In this document: positions 22,559 through 29,746 of the stretch, piece after piece
Layout of the letters: every line of letters starts with the position of its first letter
How positions within the stretch are numbered: the stretch's first letter is position 1
Origin: an uncultured Bacilli bacterium
GTDB taxonomy: Bacteria; Bacillota_I; Bacilli_A; RF39; UBA660
DNA: 29,746 nucleotides
Assembly: GCA_947628725.1 (NCBI GenBank)
Contig: CANRAQ010000005.1
Span: 1-29,746, forward strand
Reading direction: 5' to 3'
Position numbers and translations under genes: made by a program
Notes under the pieces: generated by a model
Told to the model about the DNA's origin: nothing
Database searches by the model: none
What the model saw: only the letters and a program-made list of their open reading frames with translations

Positions 22559-24418
22559 ATGAATGAAGATATGAAGGAACGTATTCAAAAAAATAATAGA
22601 GAAGAATATTTGAGAAATTTAAATGCCTTTAATGAATCTTCACGACTAAATAAAAATGTTAGTGATTATTCATCTTATAGATCATCATTAAATAAAGAAA
22701 ATTTGAATGATAATCAAAATAATGATTTAAACAACAAATTAAACAGTAATAGAAATAATAATTTAAACAATAATAGTCAACGCATTCCATCTGCAAATAA
22801 TGTTAGACAAAACAGTATTCAAAATGGAAATCGATTAAATTATAGAAGAAGTAGTGATAAAAATGGGACAATTAGTAGAATAAATAATGCAAATAGAAAA
22901 TCACAAAGTAGTAATTTAACTAATACTTTAGCTGCTAAAGGATTAGAATCAGTTGGTGTACCACCAGTAGTATCAGATAAAATTGTAAATAGTAAAGTTG
23001 GACAAAAGGCAATTAATGAGGTTAAGGAAAATGTACCAGGTTTATCCGCTTTAGATTCTTTAACTGGTGGTAATGAACCTGAACCAGGAGAACAAGGTGA
23101 AGGCTTTCAAAACTTTATAGTGCCTAAAAAGGTAAAGAAGAGAGTTCTTATTTCCATGATTCCTATTCTTACTTCTCTTGTTTTTTGCTGCTTATTTATA
23201 TGCGCATCACAAATATACTTAAATGCAATTTCATTGGGAAATGCTGATTCTTTAACAGATAGTGAAGTAGAGAGTAAAATAGATAAAAAAGGTGATGAAG
23301 GCCTTGACGAAGAAAAAAGCGATGAAGATGTAGCATATTTAAATAACCCAACTAACAATATAATATTTATGACTAAATTTAATGAATCAAATTTATTAGC
23401 TGTTAATTATTCAGGAAGAAAATATAATGAAGCTGATATAGAAGAATTAGAGGATTTCTATCCTGCTGTTAGTAATAATAATACTAATCTTGCCTATGAT
23501 TTTTTCTATAAAATGTATAATTTAAATAAATATTATGCACAATTATGCAATAAAAACATTATAGATTTACCTTTATTAATGGCAACATTAAGAATTCAAT
23601 ATACGGATATGAATGCCGTTTTTACTGCAAATCTTGATGAAGAGGATACTAAATCCTATAAAAGAAAACAACCTGTAGAAGAATATAAGTATGATTATGA
23701 TTGGTCTAATACTAACTATATTTCAACTAAGACTGTAAGTACTCATGATATGGAAATTCTAGTTCAACATATGGTTAATGTTGAACAGACAGGTAGTGGA
23801 TATAAATGTACATTAGATAGTAAAAATTATAAAGAATTCTTAAAAGAATTTATAGAAAATAAATATTATTTAGATGGTTATAAACCAGGAAAACCAGAAA
23901 ATTATGTTACAGGAAATACTGGTAATACAGAAAATAAAGAAGATACTAATCCTGGATATTCACAAAATGATTGTAAAAATTGTACAGAATTTACTTCTAA
24001 ATTTATTACTTGGCTTGTAGGAATTGCCAATGATAATAGTCATGGATATGATCAAATTAATAGAAGTGGTCCAGACTATGATTGTAGTTCTTTAGTATAT
24101 TTTGGACTATTAAATAATGGATTTAGTACGAATCAAATAGGTGGTTGGGCCTTTAATACATGGGGTGAGGCTGACATATTACCAAAAGCAGGATTTAAAA
24201 CAATAAAATTTACTAGCATCTCGGCTTTACAACCAGGAGATATATTATTAAGAGATGGTCATACAGAGGTATACATTGGTAATAACTTATGTGTAGGAGC
24301 TCATATCAATGAAAATGGTGGTATATATTATGGAAAACCAGGTGATCAAACTGGTAATGAGATAAGTGTACAAAATTGTAGTAGTAACTGGCTTAATGCT
24401 TATAGATATAAGGGGTAA
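22559..24418 (+). CDS. membrane-anchored NlpC/P60 peptidoglycan hydrolase (VirB1/CwlT-type role)
   Basis: 619 residues with a strong AAGGAGGT ribosome site. Residues 1-190 are cytoplasmic and Asn/Ser-rich, probably disordered. One membrane helix at about 196-220 (VLISMIPILTSLVFCCLFIC) puts the rest outside. A linker with acidic residues follows. The middle region (about 265-440) is not recognised. The C-terminal ~140 residues are NlpC/P60: DCSSLVYFGLL with C509 as nucleophile, GHTEVYIG with H568, and GAHINENGG with H582. NlpC/P60 enzymes cut peptide bonds in wall peptides. Monoderm T4SS usually carry such a hydrolase (CwlT-like). No lysozyme-type domain is evident here, but one occurs in the 24934 gene. 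The N-terminal inside tail may bind VirB4/VirD4 (inference). Confidence 0.82.
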   Translation: MNEDMKERIQKNNREEYLRNLNAFNESSRLNKNVSDYSSYRSSLNKENLNDNQNNDLNNKLNSNRNNNLNNNSQRIPSANNVRQNSIQNGNRLNYRRSSDKNGTISRINNANRKSQSSNLTNTLAAKGLESVGVPPVVSDKIVNSKVGQKAINEVKENVPGLSALDSLTGGNEPEPGEQGEGFQNFIVPKKVKKRVLISMIPILTSLVFCCLFICASQIYLNAISLGNADSLTDSEVESKIDKKGDEGLDEEKSDEDVAYLNNPTNNIIFMTKFNESNLLAVNYSGRKYNEADIEELEDFYPAVSNNNTNLAYDFFYKMYNLNKYYAQLCNKNIIDLPLLMATLRIQYTDMNAVFTANLDEEDTKSYKRKQPVEEYKYDYDWSNTNYISTKTVSTHDMEILVQHMVNVEQTGSGYKCTLDSKNYKEFLKEFIENKYYLDGYKPGKPENYVTGNTGNTENKEDTNPGYSQNDCKNCTEFTSKFITWLVGIANDNSHGYDQINRSGPDYDCSSLVYFGLLNNGFSTNQIGGWAFNTWGEADILPKAGFKTIKFTSISALQPGDILLRDGHTEVYIGNNLCVGAHINENGGIYYGKPGDQTGNEISVQNCSSNWLNAYRYKG

Positions 24419-24423
24419 TTTAT

Positions 24424-24912
24424 ATGAATAAGAAAACTAATATTATTTTATTAATTCTAATTGGTGTAGTATTTATAGGCATTATTGTAGTACTAGTAGT
24501 AAAAAATTCTTACAAGATTAATATAAACTTAAAAGAAGATATCGTTAAAGTCAATATATTTGATAAAATTGATGTTAAAGACTATATAGTTAATGTTACA
24601 GATAATAGAAATAATGATTTAACTAATAATATTGAGATATCTATGGAAACTGATGAAATGGATGAAGTTGATGGAACAAACTTATTTATTAAAAGTTATA
24701 GTGACAAAATAATAAAGTATACAGTTTCTAATAAAGGTAATAAAGTATCTAAAACATTAACTATAAAAGTTATTTCTGATCCTAACGATGAAAATTTTAA
24801 TCCAAACTATGATAATAATACAGAAGTTAATGATTATGATAAACCAGATCAACCTGGTGATACAAATTTCACTCAAGAACAACAAGATTATATAAATTCA
24901 TTTTTAAATTAA
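24424..24912 (+). CDS. signal-anchored Ig-like extracellular protein
   Basis: 162 residues. N-terminal membrane helix (about 6-27, NIILLILIGVVFIGIIVVLVV), then a single small beta-rich domain (about 35-122: EDIVKVNIFDKIDVKDYI ... YTVSNKGNKVSKTLTIKVIS) that looks like the Ig-like fold of surface proteins (cadherin/DUF5011-like: VKV-x-x-G ... D-x-V... Y-x-V-x-x-x-G-N). The tail is Asp/Asn/Pro-rich and acidic, with QEQQDYINSFLN at the end. It starts 5 bases after the NlpC/P60 stop. No enzymatic motif. It could be a structural partner of the hydrolases; the role is inferred from position only. Confidence 0.55.
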   Translation: MNKKTNIILLILIGVVFIGIIVVLVVKNSYKININLKEDIVKVNIFDKIDVKDYIVNVTDNRNNDLTNNIEISMETDEMDEVDGTNLFIKSYSDKIIKYTVSNKGNKVSKTLTIKVISDPNDENFNPNYDNNTEVNDYDKPDQPGDTNFTQEQQDYINSFLN

Positions 24913-24933
24913 CGACATTTTAGAGGTGATAGT

Positions 24934-26196
24934 ATGCTAAAAAAAATCTTTAAATTTTCTATTCCGTTATATATTTTATTTTTGTTTATAATAAATGTAT
25001 CTGCGTATGAATTTGTAGATCCTAAAAATGAAAGTGAAGTAAATGATAAAATAAGTGAAATATATGATGCAAAAGAACAATATGAAGATTTAGCTGGACA
25101 TAAAGAAGAGGAGGAAGTTGAGATAAAAACAGGTACTTCAACTTCTTACTGGTGGCCAATAGGTAGTGTGGATACTGTAGAAAATGGTGGTAAAGTTTAT
25201 GCTACAGGTGATCCAGAAGCAATTTCAATCACTTCTGACTATGGAAGCAGAGTAGATCCAATTACTGGAATTGCGTCTACACATAGTGGTGTGGATATAT
25301 CAGGCGGAAGGGGCCTAGGAAAAGTAAATGTAATTGCTGCAAAAGATGGAATAGTAGTATATCCAACTAAAAATGTATCTAATAACTGTGTTTCAGGTGG
25401 TTCAACTTCATGTGGTTCAGGATATGGTAATTATGTAATAATTCAACATAGTAATGGAACCTATACACTATATGGACATCTATATGAAAATTCAATAACT
25501 GTTAAAGCTGGAGATCAAGTAGAACAAGGACAAGTTATAGGTAAAATGGGTAGCAGTGGATATTCTACAGGAGCCCACTTACATTTTGAAGTTAGAGTAG
25601 GTAATAATAGTACAAGCAGTACTGAAAATCCATTGAATTATATATCTGCAGATAATCCTAGAGAGGTATCCACTAATGGCGGACAACTTTGGGAATTTTT
25701 AAATAGTTGGGAGGGTGGAGATTCAACAAAAGTTGGAGATTCTTATAGAGTATTAGATATAGGTGATGGTGAACGTACTGTTGGTCACGGTGTAACATTG
25801 AGATGGAATTCAGAAAAATTCCAAAAATATGGTATTGATGTAACTAAATATGGCGTAGGTAGTACTATTCCAATAGATATCGTTGATAACGTTGAACGTG
25901 ATATAATTGAAGGTTTAAGATCAAAATTGACAAAAGGGTTAGTTGAAAATTCCATTACTCTAGAAGAAAATCAAATTGAGGCTGTAATATCATGGATGTA
26001 TAATAAAGGAACAACAACTTTTTCCGATTCTAATTTTTATGGAAATTATAAAAAATATGGTAATACAGAACAATTTAGGGATAATTGGTTTTTCTATGGT
26101 ATGGATTATAATAGCCAATTTACAACTGGTTGGACTAGACGTAGAAATGCTGAATGGAGTTTATTCCATGAAGGAGTATATGTATTTAACAGGTGA
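24934..26196 (+). CDS. secreted bifunctional wall hydrolase: M23 endopeptidase plus GH24-type lysozyme
   Basis: 420 residues with an N-terminal signal/anchor (KIFKFSIPLYILFLFIINVSA). Residues about 90-240 are an M23 (LytM) metalloendopeptidase: HSGVDI with H117 and D121, YGNYVIIQHSNGTYTLYGHL, GDQVEQGQVIG, and HLHFEV with H215 and H217. Residues about 250-420 are a T4-lysozyme-like GH24 domain: SWEGGD with E260 as likely acid, RTVGHGVTL (T-x-G-x-G-H-type signature), EENQIEAVISWMYNKG and WTRRRNAEWSLF near the end. The two activities would cut peptide crosslinks and glycan strands. It is the second wall enzyme in the T4SS block, and helps open the wall for a channel or fibre (inference). GAGGTG precedes ATG 24934. 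Confidence 0.88.
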   Translation: MLKKIFKFSIPLYILFLFIINVSAYEFVDPKNESEVNDKISEIYDAKEQYEDLAGHKEEEEVEIKTGTSTSYWWPIGSVDTVENGGKVYATGDPEAISITSDYGSRVDPITGIASTHSGVDISGGRGLGKVNVIAAKDGIVVYPTKNVSNNCVSGGSTSCGSGYGNYVIIQHSNGTYTLYGHLYENSITVKAGDQVEQGQVIGKMGSSGYSTGAHLHFEVRVGNNSTSSTENPLNYISADNPREVSTNGGQLWEFLNSWEGGDSTKVGDSYRVLDIGDGERTVGHGVTLRWNSEKFQKYGIDVTKYGVGSTIPIDIVDNVERDIIEGLRSKLTKGLVENSITLEENQIEAVISWMYNKGTTTFSDSNFYGNYKKYGNTEQFRDNWFFYGMDYNSQFTTGWTRRRNAEWSLFHEGVYVFNR

Positions 26197-26200
26197 TTAA

Positions 26201-26731
26201 ATGAAAGATAAATCAAAATTAACTATTATTATTTTAGCAATTATAACTATTGCTGTTGTACTTATTACTTATTTTATTGATAATAATAAAAAGGAAGAAG
26301 AAAATGAAATAAATATAGTTACAAATTATAGTAAATTTTTTACAGTTAATTCGTGCTTATTTAGGAGTGTTACTTATATTTCTTCTAAAGATAGTGATAG
26401 TTTACTTAAAGTATTAAGTGAAGAATACAAGAAAAAAAATAATATAACTAGTGAAAATGTGTTAAGCATATTTGATGAAATAGATGAAAATTCTACATTT
26501 GAAGCTAGAAAAATGTATGTACAAAAATATAAAGATAACATAGACAGATATTATGTTTATGGAGTAATAACTGATAATAAACTTATGCAAAATTCATCTT
26601 TAAATAAAGAAGATACAAAAGATATTTATTTTATTGTATATTTAGATACTGAAAATGAAATTTTTTCTATTGAACCATATGATGGTAATATATTTATAAA
26701 TGGTTTGGATGGTGAAAATAATGAAGAATAA
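26201..26731 (+). CDS. membrane-anchored small protein, VirB8/NTF2-like candidate
   Basis: 176 residues. N-terminal helix (about 6-25, KLTIIILAIITIAVVLITYF), then a soluble domain: YSKFFTVNSCLFRSVTYI, SKDSDSLLKVLSEEYKKKNN, ITSENVLSIFDEI, YYVYGVITDN and DIYFIVYLDTENEIFSIEP. Helix-rich first part, then antiparallel strands, is the pattern of NTF2-like domains found in VirB8/TcpC proteins of T4SS. The next gene has the same layout and length. Acidic end (DGENNEE), 8-bp overlap-type junction with the next gene (ATG inside the last codons). I do not recognise the family directly; this is a structural guess. Confidence 0.5.
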   Translation: MKDKSKLTIIILAIITIAVVLITYFIDNNKKEEENEINIVTNYSKFFTVNSCLFRSVTYISSKDSDSLLKVLSEEYKKKNNITSENVLSIFDEIDENSTFEARKMYVQKYKDNIDRYYVYGVITDNKLMQNSSLNKEDTKDIYFIVYLDTENEIFSIEPYDGNIFINGLDGENNEE

Positions 26732-27188
26732 TAATATAAAATATGTTATAATAATAGTTGTTATTGTACTCATATTTGCTTCAATATTTTTACTTTTAAA
26801 ATCATTAACTAAGAACAAAACTTCAGACAATTTTTTAAAAAATTATGAAGTAAATGAATATATAACTACTTATATTAGTGATGAGGATATGGCTAAAATA
26901 TATTTAAATGATTATATTCACATTATGTTTTCAGATGTTGAAAGAGCTTATAATTTATTAAATGAAGAATATAGAAATAAAAGATTTGGAAATATTGATA
27001 ATTTTTCTAATTATGTAAAATCTTTAAATTATAGTTCATTTTCATTATCTAAATATTATGTAAGAGATGAAAATGGATATAGATATTTTGGAGTTTATGA
27101 TAATAATAACAATTATTTTATATTCGAAACAGATGGTGTAATGCAATACACTGTTTACTTAGATGAAACTACTGTAGAAATTTGGTGA
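26721..27188 (+). CDS. membrane-anchored small protein, second VirB8/NTF2-like candidate
   Basis: 155 residues from ATG 26721, which overlaps the preceding stop and has GGTGA upstream; an ATG at 26700 lacks a ribosome site. One helix (about 6-27, YVIIIVVIVLIFASIFLLL), then IYLNDYIHIMFSDVERAYNL, LNEEYRNKRFGNIDNF, NYVKSLNYSSFSLSKYYVRD, and strand-rich GYRYFGVYDNNNNYFIFETD ending VYLDETTVEIW. The Y-x-L-L-x-x-E-Y-x-x-x-x-F-x-x-x-x-x-F motif is typical of NTF2-like domains in membrane-anchored T4SS proteins. Together with the 26201 product it would provide two VirB8-like subunits, just before VirD4. Confidence 0.55.
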   Translation: MKNNNIKYVIIIVVIVLIFASIFLLLKSLTKNKTSDNFLKNYEVNEYITTYISDEDMAKIYLNDYIHIMFSDVERAYNLLNEEYRNKRFGNIDNFSNYVKSLNYSSFSLSKYYVRDENGYRYFGVYDNNNNYFIFETDGVMQYTVYLDETTVEIW

Positions 27189-27192
27189 TATA

Positions 27193-29265
27193 ATGAAACT
27201 AAGGTTTAGGGCAGATACTAAAGATGCAATTATATTTGGAATATTTTCATTAGCATGGCTTTTTGTAGTTGCGCTTGCTGTAGCAAATGTATCTGCATTT
27301 ATAAATAATGAACCATTTACTATAAATTTTTTATTAGGATTTTTGCCTAAGAATTTGGCTGCAACACTTCTTTTCTTTTTTGCAGGTATAATAGCTGCAT
27401 TTGCAGGTGTTAAATCTGTGTTTTTAGAAAGGGAAGATGATGCAACGGGTATAGGAATAACAATAGGTCAAAAAAAAGAAAAAAATTATGCTAGATGGGC
27501 AAAAGATAGTGAAATTAAAAATGGCCTAGATGTAAAATTAGTTAATCCATTGGCGCCTAAAGCAGATGCAGGTGGTATACCACTTATAATGAATCCTAAA
27601 GAAGTATGGGTTGATAATGGTGGATATCACAATATAGTAATAGGATCTACAGGTGCAGGTAAAACTCAAACTACTGTTTTACCAATGGTAAATTTACTTG
27701 CAAAACATGATGAATCAATGATTATAACAGACCCTAAAGGTGAAATTTACGAAAATACTGCTAATTACCTAAAAAGTTTAGGATATAATATAGTACTTTT
27801 AAATTTCCGTGATCCACAACAAGGTAACTCATGGAATCCAATGTATCTACCATATTCATTATATAAAGATGGTAATATTGATAAATCAATAGAATTACTT
27901 GAAGACTTAGCTGCTAACATACTTCATGATCCACAAGCTAAAGGTCAAGATCCATTCTGGGAAAATACATCTGCGGATTACTTTGCTGGACTTGCTTGTG
28001 CATTATTTGAGGATGCACCAGCTGATGAAATTAATTTAAATAGTATTAGTTTAATGACTACAGTTGGAGAAGAAAAGTTAGCAAATACAACATATATAAA
28101 AGATTATTTTAGTTATAAAGATCCTGCTAGTACGGCATATACAAAAGCATCATCTACACTTATGGCACCTTCAGAAACAAAAGGCAGTATATTATCTGTA
28201 TTTAAGCAAAAAATTCAATTATTCGCATCACGTGCTAATTTATCAGAGATGTTATCAAATAACGACTTTGATATGAGAGATATAGGTAGAAAAAAGACAG
28301 CAGTATTTATAGTTATACAAGATGAAAAAACAACATATCACTCATTAGTAACTATATTCTTAAAGCAATGCTACGAAACTTTAATTTCTGTTGCTCAAGA
28401 ATCAGGTGGGAAGTTACCTCATAGAACGAATTTTATCCTAGATGAGTTTGCTAATATGCCACCACTTAAAGATGTAACTACTATGGTAACTGCGGCTCGT
28501 TCAAGAAATATACGTTTTACTTTTATAATACAGAACTTTGCTCAATTATATGAGGTTTATGGTAAAGAAAATGGTGAAACAATAAAAGGTAACTGTGGTA
28601 ACATAATATACTTAATAAGTACAGAACTTTCTGCACTTGAAGAAATAAGTAAAATGTGTGGAGAAGTTAAATCCAAAGAAAAGGAAAAGACATCATCTAC
28701 ACCATTAGTAACTGTAAGTGATTTACAACGTTTAAATCAGTGGGAAACCATTATATTAAGACTTAGAACTATGCCCTTTAAGACAAAATTAACTCCATAT
28801 TTTCAGATGAATTTTGGACATGATTTTCCTAAGGCTACATATCCTAATAGGACAGTAAATCCAGTTAAAACATTTGATTTAAAATCATTTGTAAATAAAA
28901 AAAGAGAAGAAAAAATTAGTAGCATGTTAAATGAAAACAGTGATGTGCCAAAAAATATGCCATCACCATTTGGTAACCCTGGAATGCCTTTTAATCCTTT
29001 TGGCGGATTTGGTTCTAAGAATAGTGGACCATCTTCAGATGGATTTAATGTGGATGACTTAGTAAAAAGAATAGATGCTAAAATTGCAGAACTTGAAGAA
29101 GAAGAAAAACTTGAAAAAGCTAAGTTAGAAGAAGAAAATAATAAAGTAATAGAAGGAAAAATAGAACCTGATACAATTGAAACTATAGATACTAAAGAGG
29201 AAATAAAAGATCCAAATTATGTAACTGATGATCAATTTTTTGATGATTTCTTTGCTGATGAATAA
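27193..29265 (+). CDS. virD4: VirD4/TraG-type T4SS coupling ATPase
   Basis: 690 residues. Two N-terminal membrane helices (about 12-35 and 50-76), then the ATPase: PKEVWVDNGGYHNIVIGSTG, Walker A GSTGAGKT at 151-158, IITDPKGEIYENT, WNPMYLP, DPFWENTSADYFAGL, Walker B ILDEFANMPPL with D417 and E418, and RSRNIRFTFIIQNFAQLYEV. These are the standard VirD4/TraG motifs. Coupling proteins bring DNA or protein substrates to the channel. The C-terminus (about 560-690) is a Pro/Gly/Phe-rich stretch then an acidic coiled region (LEEEEKLEKAKLEEE), ending in DDFFADE, and is a plausible substrate-contact tail. GGTGAT is the ribosome site, and ATG 27193 is 4 bases after the previous stop. Confidence 0.95.
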   Translation: MKLRFRADTKDAIIFGIFSLAWLFVVALAVANVSAFINNEPFTINFLLGFLPKNLAATLLFFFAGIIAAFAGVKSVFLEREDDATGIGITIGQKKEKNYARWAKDSEIKNGLDVKLVNPLAPKADAGGIPLIMNPKEVWVDNGGYHNIVIGSTGAGKTQTTVLPMVNLLAKHDESMIITDPKGEIYENTANYLKSLGYNIVLLNFRDPQQGNSWNPMYLPYSLYKDGNIDKSIELLEDLAANILHDPQAKGQDPFWENTSADYFAGLACALFEDAPADEINLNSISLMTTVGEEKLANTTYIKDYFSYKDPASTAYTKASSTLMAPSETKGSILSVFKQKIQLFASRANLSEMLSNNDFDMRDIGRKKTAVFIVIQDEKTTYHSLVTIFLKQCYETLISVAQESGGKLPHRTNFILDEFANMPPLKDVTTMVTAARSRNIRFTFIIQNFAQLYEVYGKENGETIKGNCGNIIYLISTELSALEEISKMCGEVKSKEKEKTSSTPLVTVSDLQRLNQWETIILRLRTMPFKTKLTPYFQMNFGHDFPKATYPNRTVNPVKTFDLKSFVNKKREEKISSMLNENSDVPKNMPSPFGNPGMPFNPFGGFGSKNSGPSSDGFNVDDLVKRIDAKIAELEEEEKLEKAKLEEENNKVIEGKIEPDTIETIDTKEEIKDPNYVTDDQFFDDFFADE

Positions 29266-29275
29266 ACTATTTAAC

Positions 29276-29289
29276 TTTATAATTATAAA
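29276..29289. repeat. 14-bp perfect palindrome between virD4 and rhodanese gene
   Basis: TTTATAATTATAAA is self-complementary. No T-run follows, so it is not a convincing terminator; AT-rich palindromes this short can occur by chance in this DNA. Confidence 0.3.
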
Positions 29290-29320
29290 ATTACCACATA
29301 TTATATACTAGGGTGGTTAT

Positions 29321-29608
29321 ATGATTAACAGTATTTCAGTAGATGAACTCAAAAGATATAATAATGTTAATATAATCGATATAAGAAGTAATGAAAAATT
29401 TAATAGTAAACATATACCTGGAGCAATCAATATACCATTGGAACAATTACTAATAAATCCTAATAAATATTTAGATTATAATAAGGTTTATTATATTTAT
29501 TGTCAAAAAGGAATACAAAGTAGAAAGTTATGCCCAATATTATCTAATAAAGGCTATAATGTAGTTAATATAGCAGGAGGATATGAGGCTTGGGTATTAA
29601 GTGAATAA
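29321..29608 (+). CDS. single-domain rhodanese-like protein
   Basis: 95 residues, one rhodanese domain. Motifs in order: SISVDELKR, NVNIIDIRSNEKFNSKHIPG (D-x-R-x-x-x-E-F/Y-x-x-x-H-I-P-G), AINIPLEQL, then the active-site loop CQKGIQSR with C61, and VVNIAGGYEAW. The Cys loop has the size seen in sulfurtransferases of the GlpE/PspE type, moving sulfane sulfur in the cytoplasm. GGGTGG is the ribosome site. It lies 55 bases beyond virD4 with a terminator behind it. Its physiological partner is not visible, and it is probably unrelated to the secretion locus. Confidence 0.92.
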   Translation: MINSISVDELKRYNNVNIIDIRSNEKFNSKHIPGAINIPLEQLLINPNKYLDYNKVYYIYCQKGIQSRKLCPILSNKGYNVVNIAGGYEAWVLSE

Positions 29609-29632
29609 GATAATTAATTTTATCTTATTTTT
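29604..29632 (+). terminator. intrinsic terminator of the rhodanese gene
   Basis: AATAAGATAA (29604-29613), loop TTAATT, TTATCTTATT (29620-29629), perfect 10-base-pair stem, then TTT. It includes the TAA stop codon. Confidence 0.8.
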
Positions 29633-29663
29633 GTTAAAAAAATTATTAATTAAATAATATATA

Positions 29664-29672
29664 TGATAAAAT
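29664..29672 (+). promoter_or_regulatory. extended -10 promoter reading out of the window
   Basis: TGATAAAAT is an extended -10 with one mismatch; the -35 is poor. A start near 29679 would place a structured leader (29686-29730) at the 5' end of the transcript. Confidence 0.4.
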
Positions 29673-29685
29673 GTAAAGTATTTTA

Positions 29686-29730
29686 TGGCACATTTTTAGC
29701 AAAAAAATGTGTTATAAAATTATTGTGCCA
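29686..29730 (+). promoter_or_regulatory. mutually exclusive hairpins in a putative leader
   Basis: CACATTTTT (29689-29697) can pair with AAAAATGTG (29703-29711), or TGGCACA (29686-29692) with TGTGCCA (29724-29730). The two stems share CACA, so they compete. The gene that would follow is outside the window. Confidence 0.35.
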
Positions 29731-29746
29731 AATTTCTAGCGAGTAA

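Noticed and set aside
29276..29289. Terminator after virD4
   Set aside because: The palindrome is pure AT and lacks a T-run, so read-through into the rhodanese gene is equally likely.

Overview
The window is strongly AT-rich DNA from a bacterium that looks like a monoderm Firmicute (Bacillota). The basis is the AT bias, strong GGAGG/AGGTG ribosome sites, sigma-A promoters that are often extended -10 (TGnTATAAT), adjacent scpA/scpB, and a type IV secretion (T4SS) gene set with no outer-membrane components (no VirB7/9/10). TGA is a stop (scpA ends in TGA, overlapping scpB) and Trp is encoded by TGG, so this is not a Mycoplasma/Spiroplasma-type code. My inference is an uncultured gut-type Bacilli lineage (RF39/Erysipelotrichia-like). 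No sequence search was possible.

Layout. Bases 1-2105 are on the minus strand and are ordinary: two GNAT acetyltransferases (one cut by the window edge), a class II tRNA-Leu(CAA) with its own promoter and terminator, and the condensin subunits scpB and scpA. From 2210 everything is on the plus strand. A divergent promoter region separates scpA from a large secreted Cys-rich protein with a SpaA/Cna-B-like domain. Two unrecognised membrane proteins follow (4735-6973).

From 7076 to 29265 runs one long co-directional locus that combines two machines. The first part is a Tad-like (type IVc pilus) set: a pseudopilin-like protein, CpaB-like SAF protein, CpaF/VirB11-like ATPase, TadB and TadC platform proteins, three more small pilin-like proteins and a CpaE/TadZ-like protein with a degenerate Walker A. 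The second part is a monoderm T4SS: four VirB2/TrbC-like two-helix proteins, a VirB6-like channel protein with a very large cytoplasmic tail, PrgI/VirB3, a VirB4 ATPase split into two translationally coupled genes, a membrane-anchored NlpC/P60 hydrolase, an Ig-like anchored protein, an M23 plus GH24 double wall hydrolase, two small membrane-anchored proteins that could be VirB8/NTF2-like, and a VirD4 coupling ATPase. A single-domain rhodanese closes the window.

How the genes may work together (inference). The only VirB11-family ATPase is the CpaF-like one, which sits with TadB/TadC. Both parts share strand and spacing, and several internal strong promoters lie just before pilin-type genes. 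A joint or co-regulated envelope machine is a reasonable reading. The wall hydrolases would open peptidoglycan, VirB3/B4/B6 and the VirB2-like proteins would form the channel or fibre, VirD4 would bring substrate, and CpaF/TadB/TadC would polymerise Tad pilins. No relaxase, oriT, integrase, prepilin peptidase or sortase is visible, so DNA conjugation is not demonstrated; protein export, DNA uptake or adhesion are equally open.
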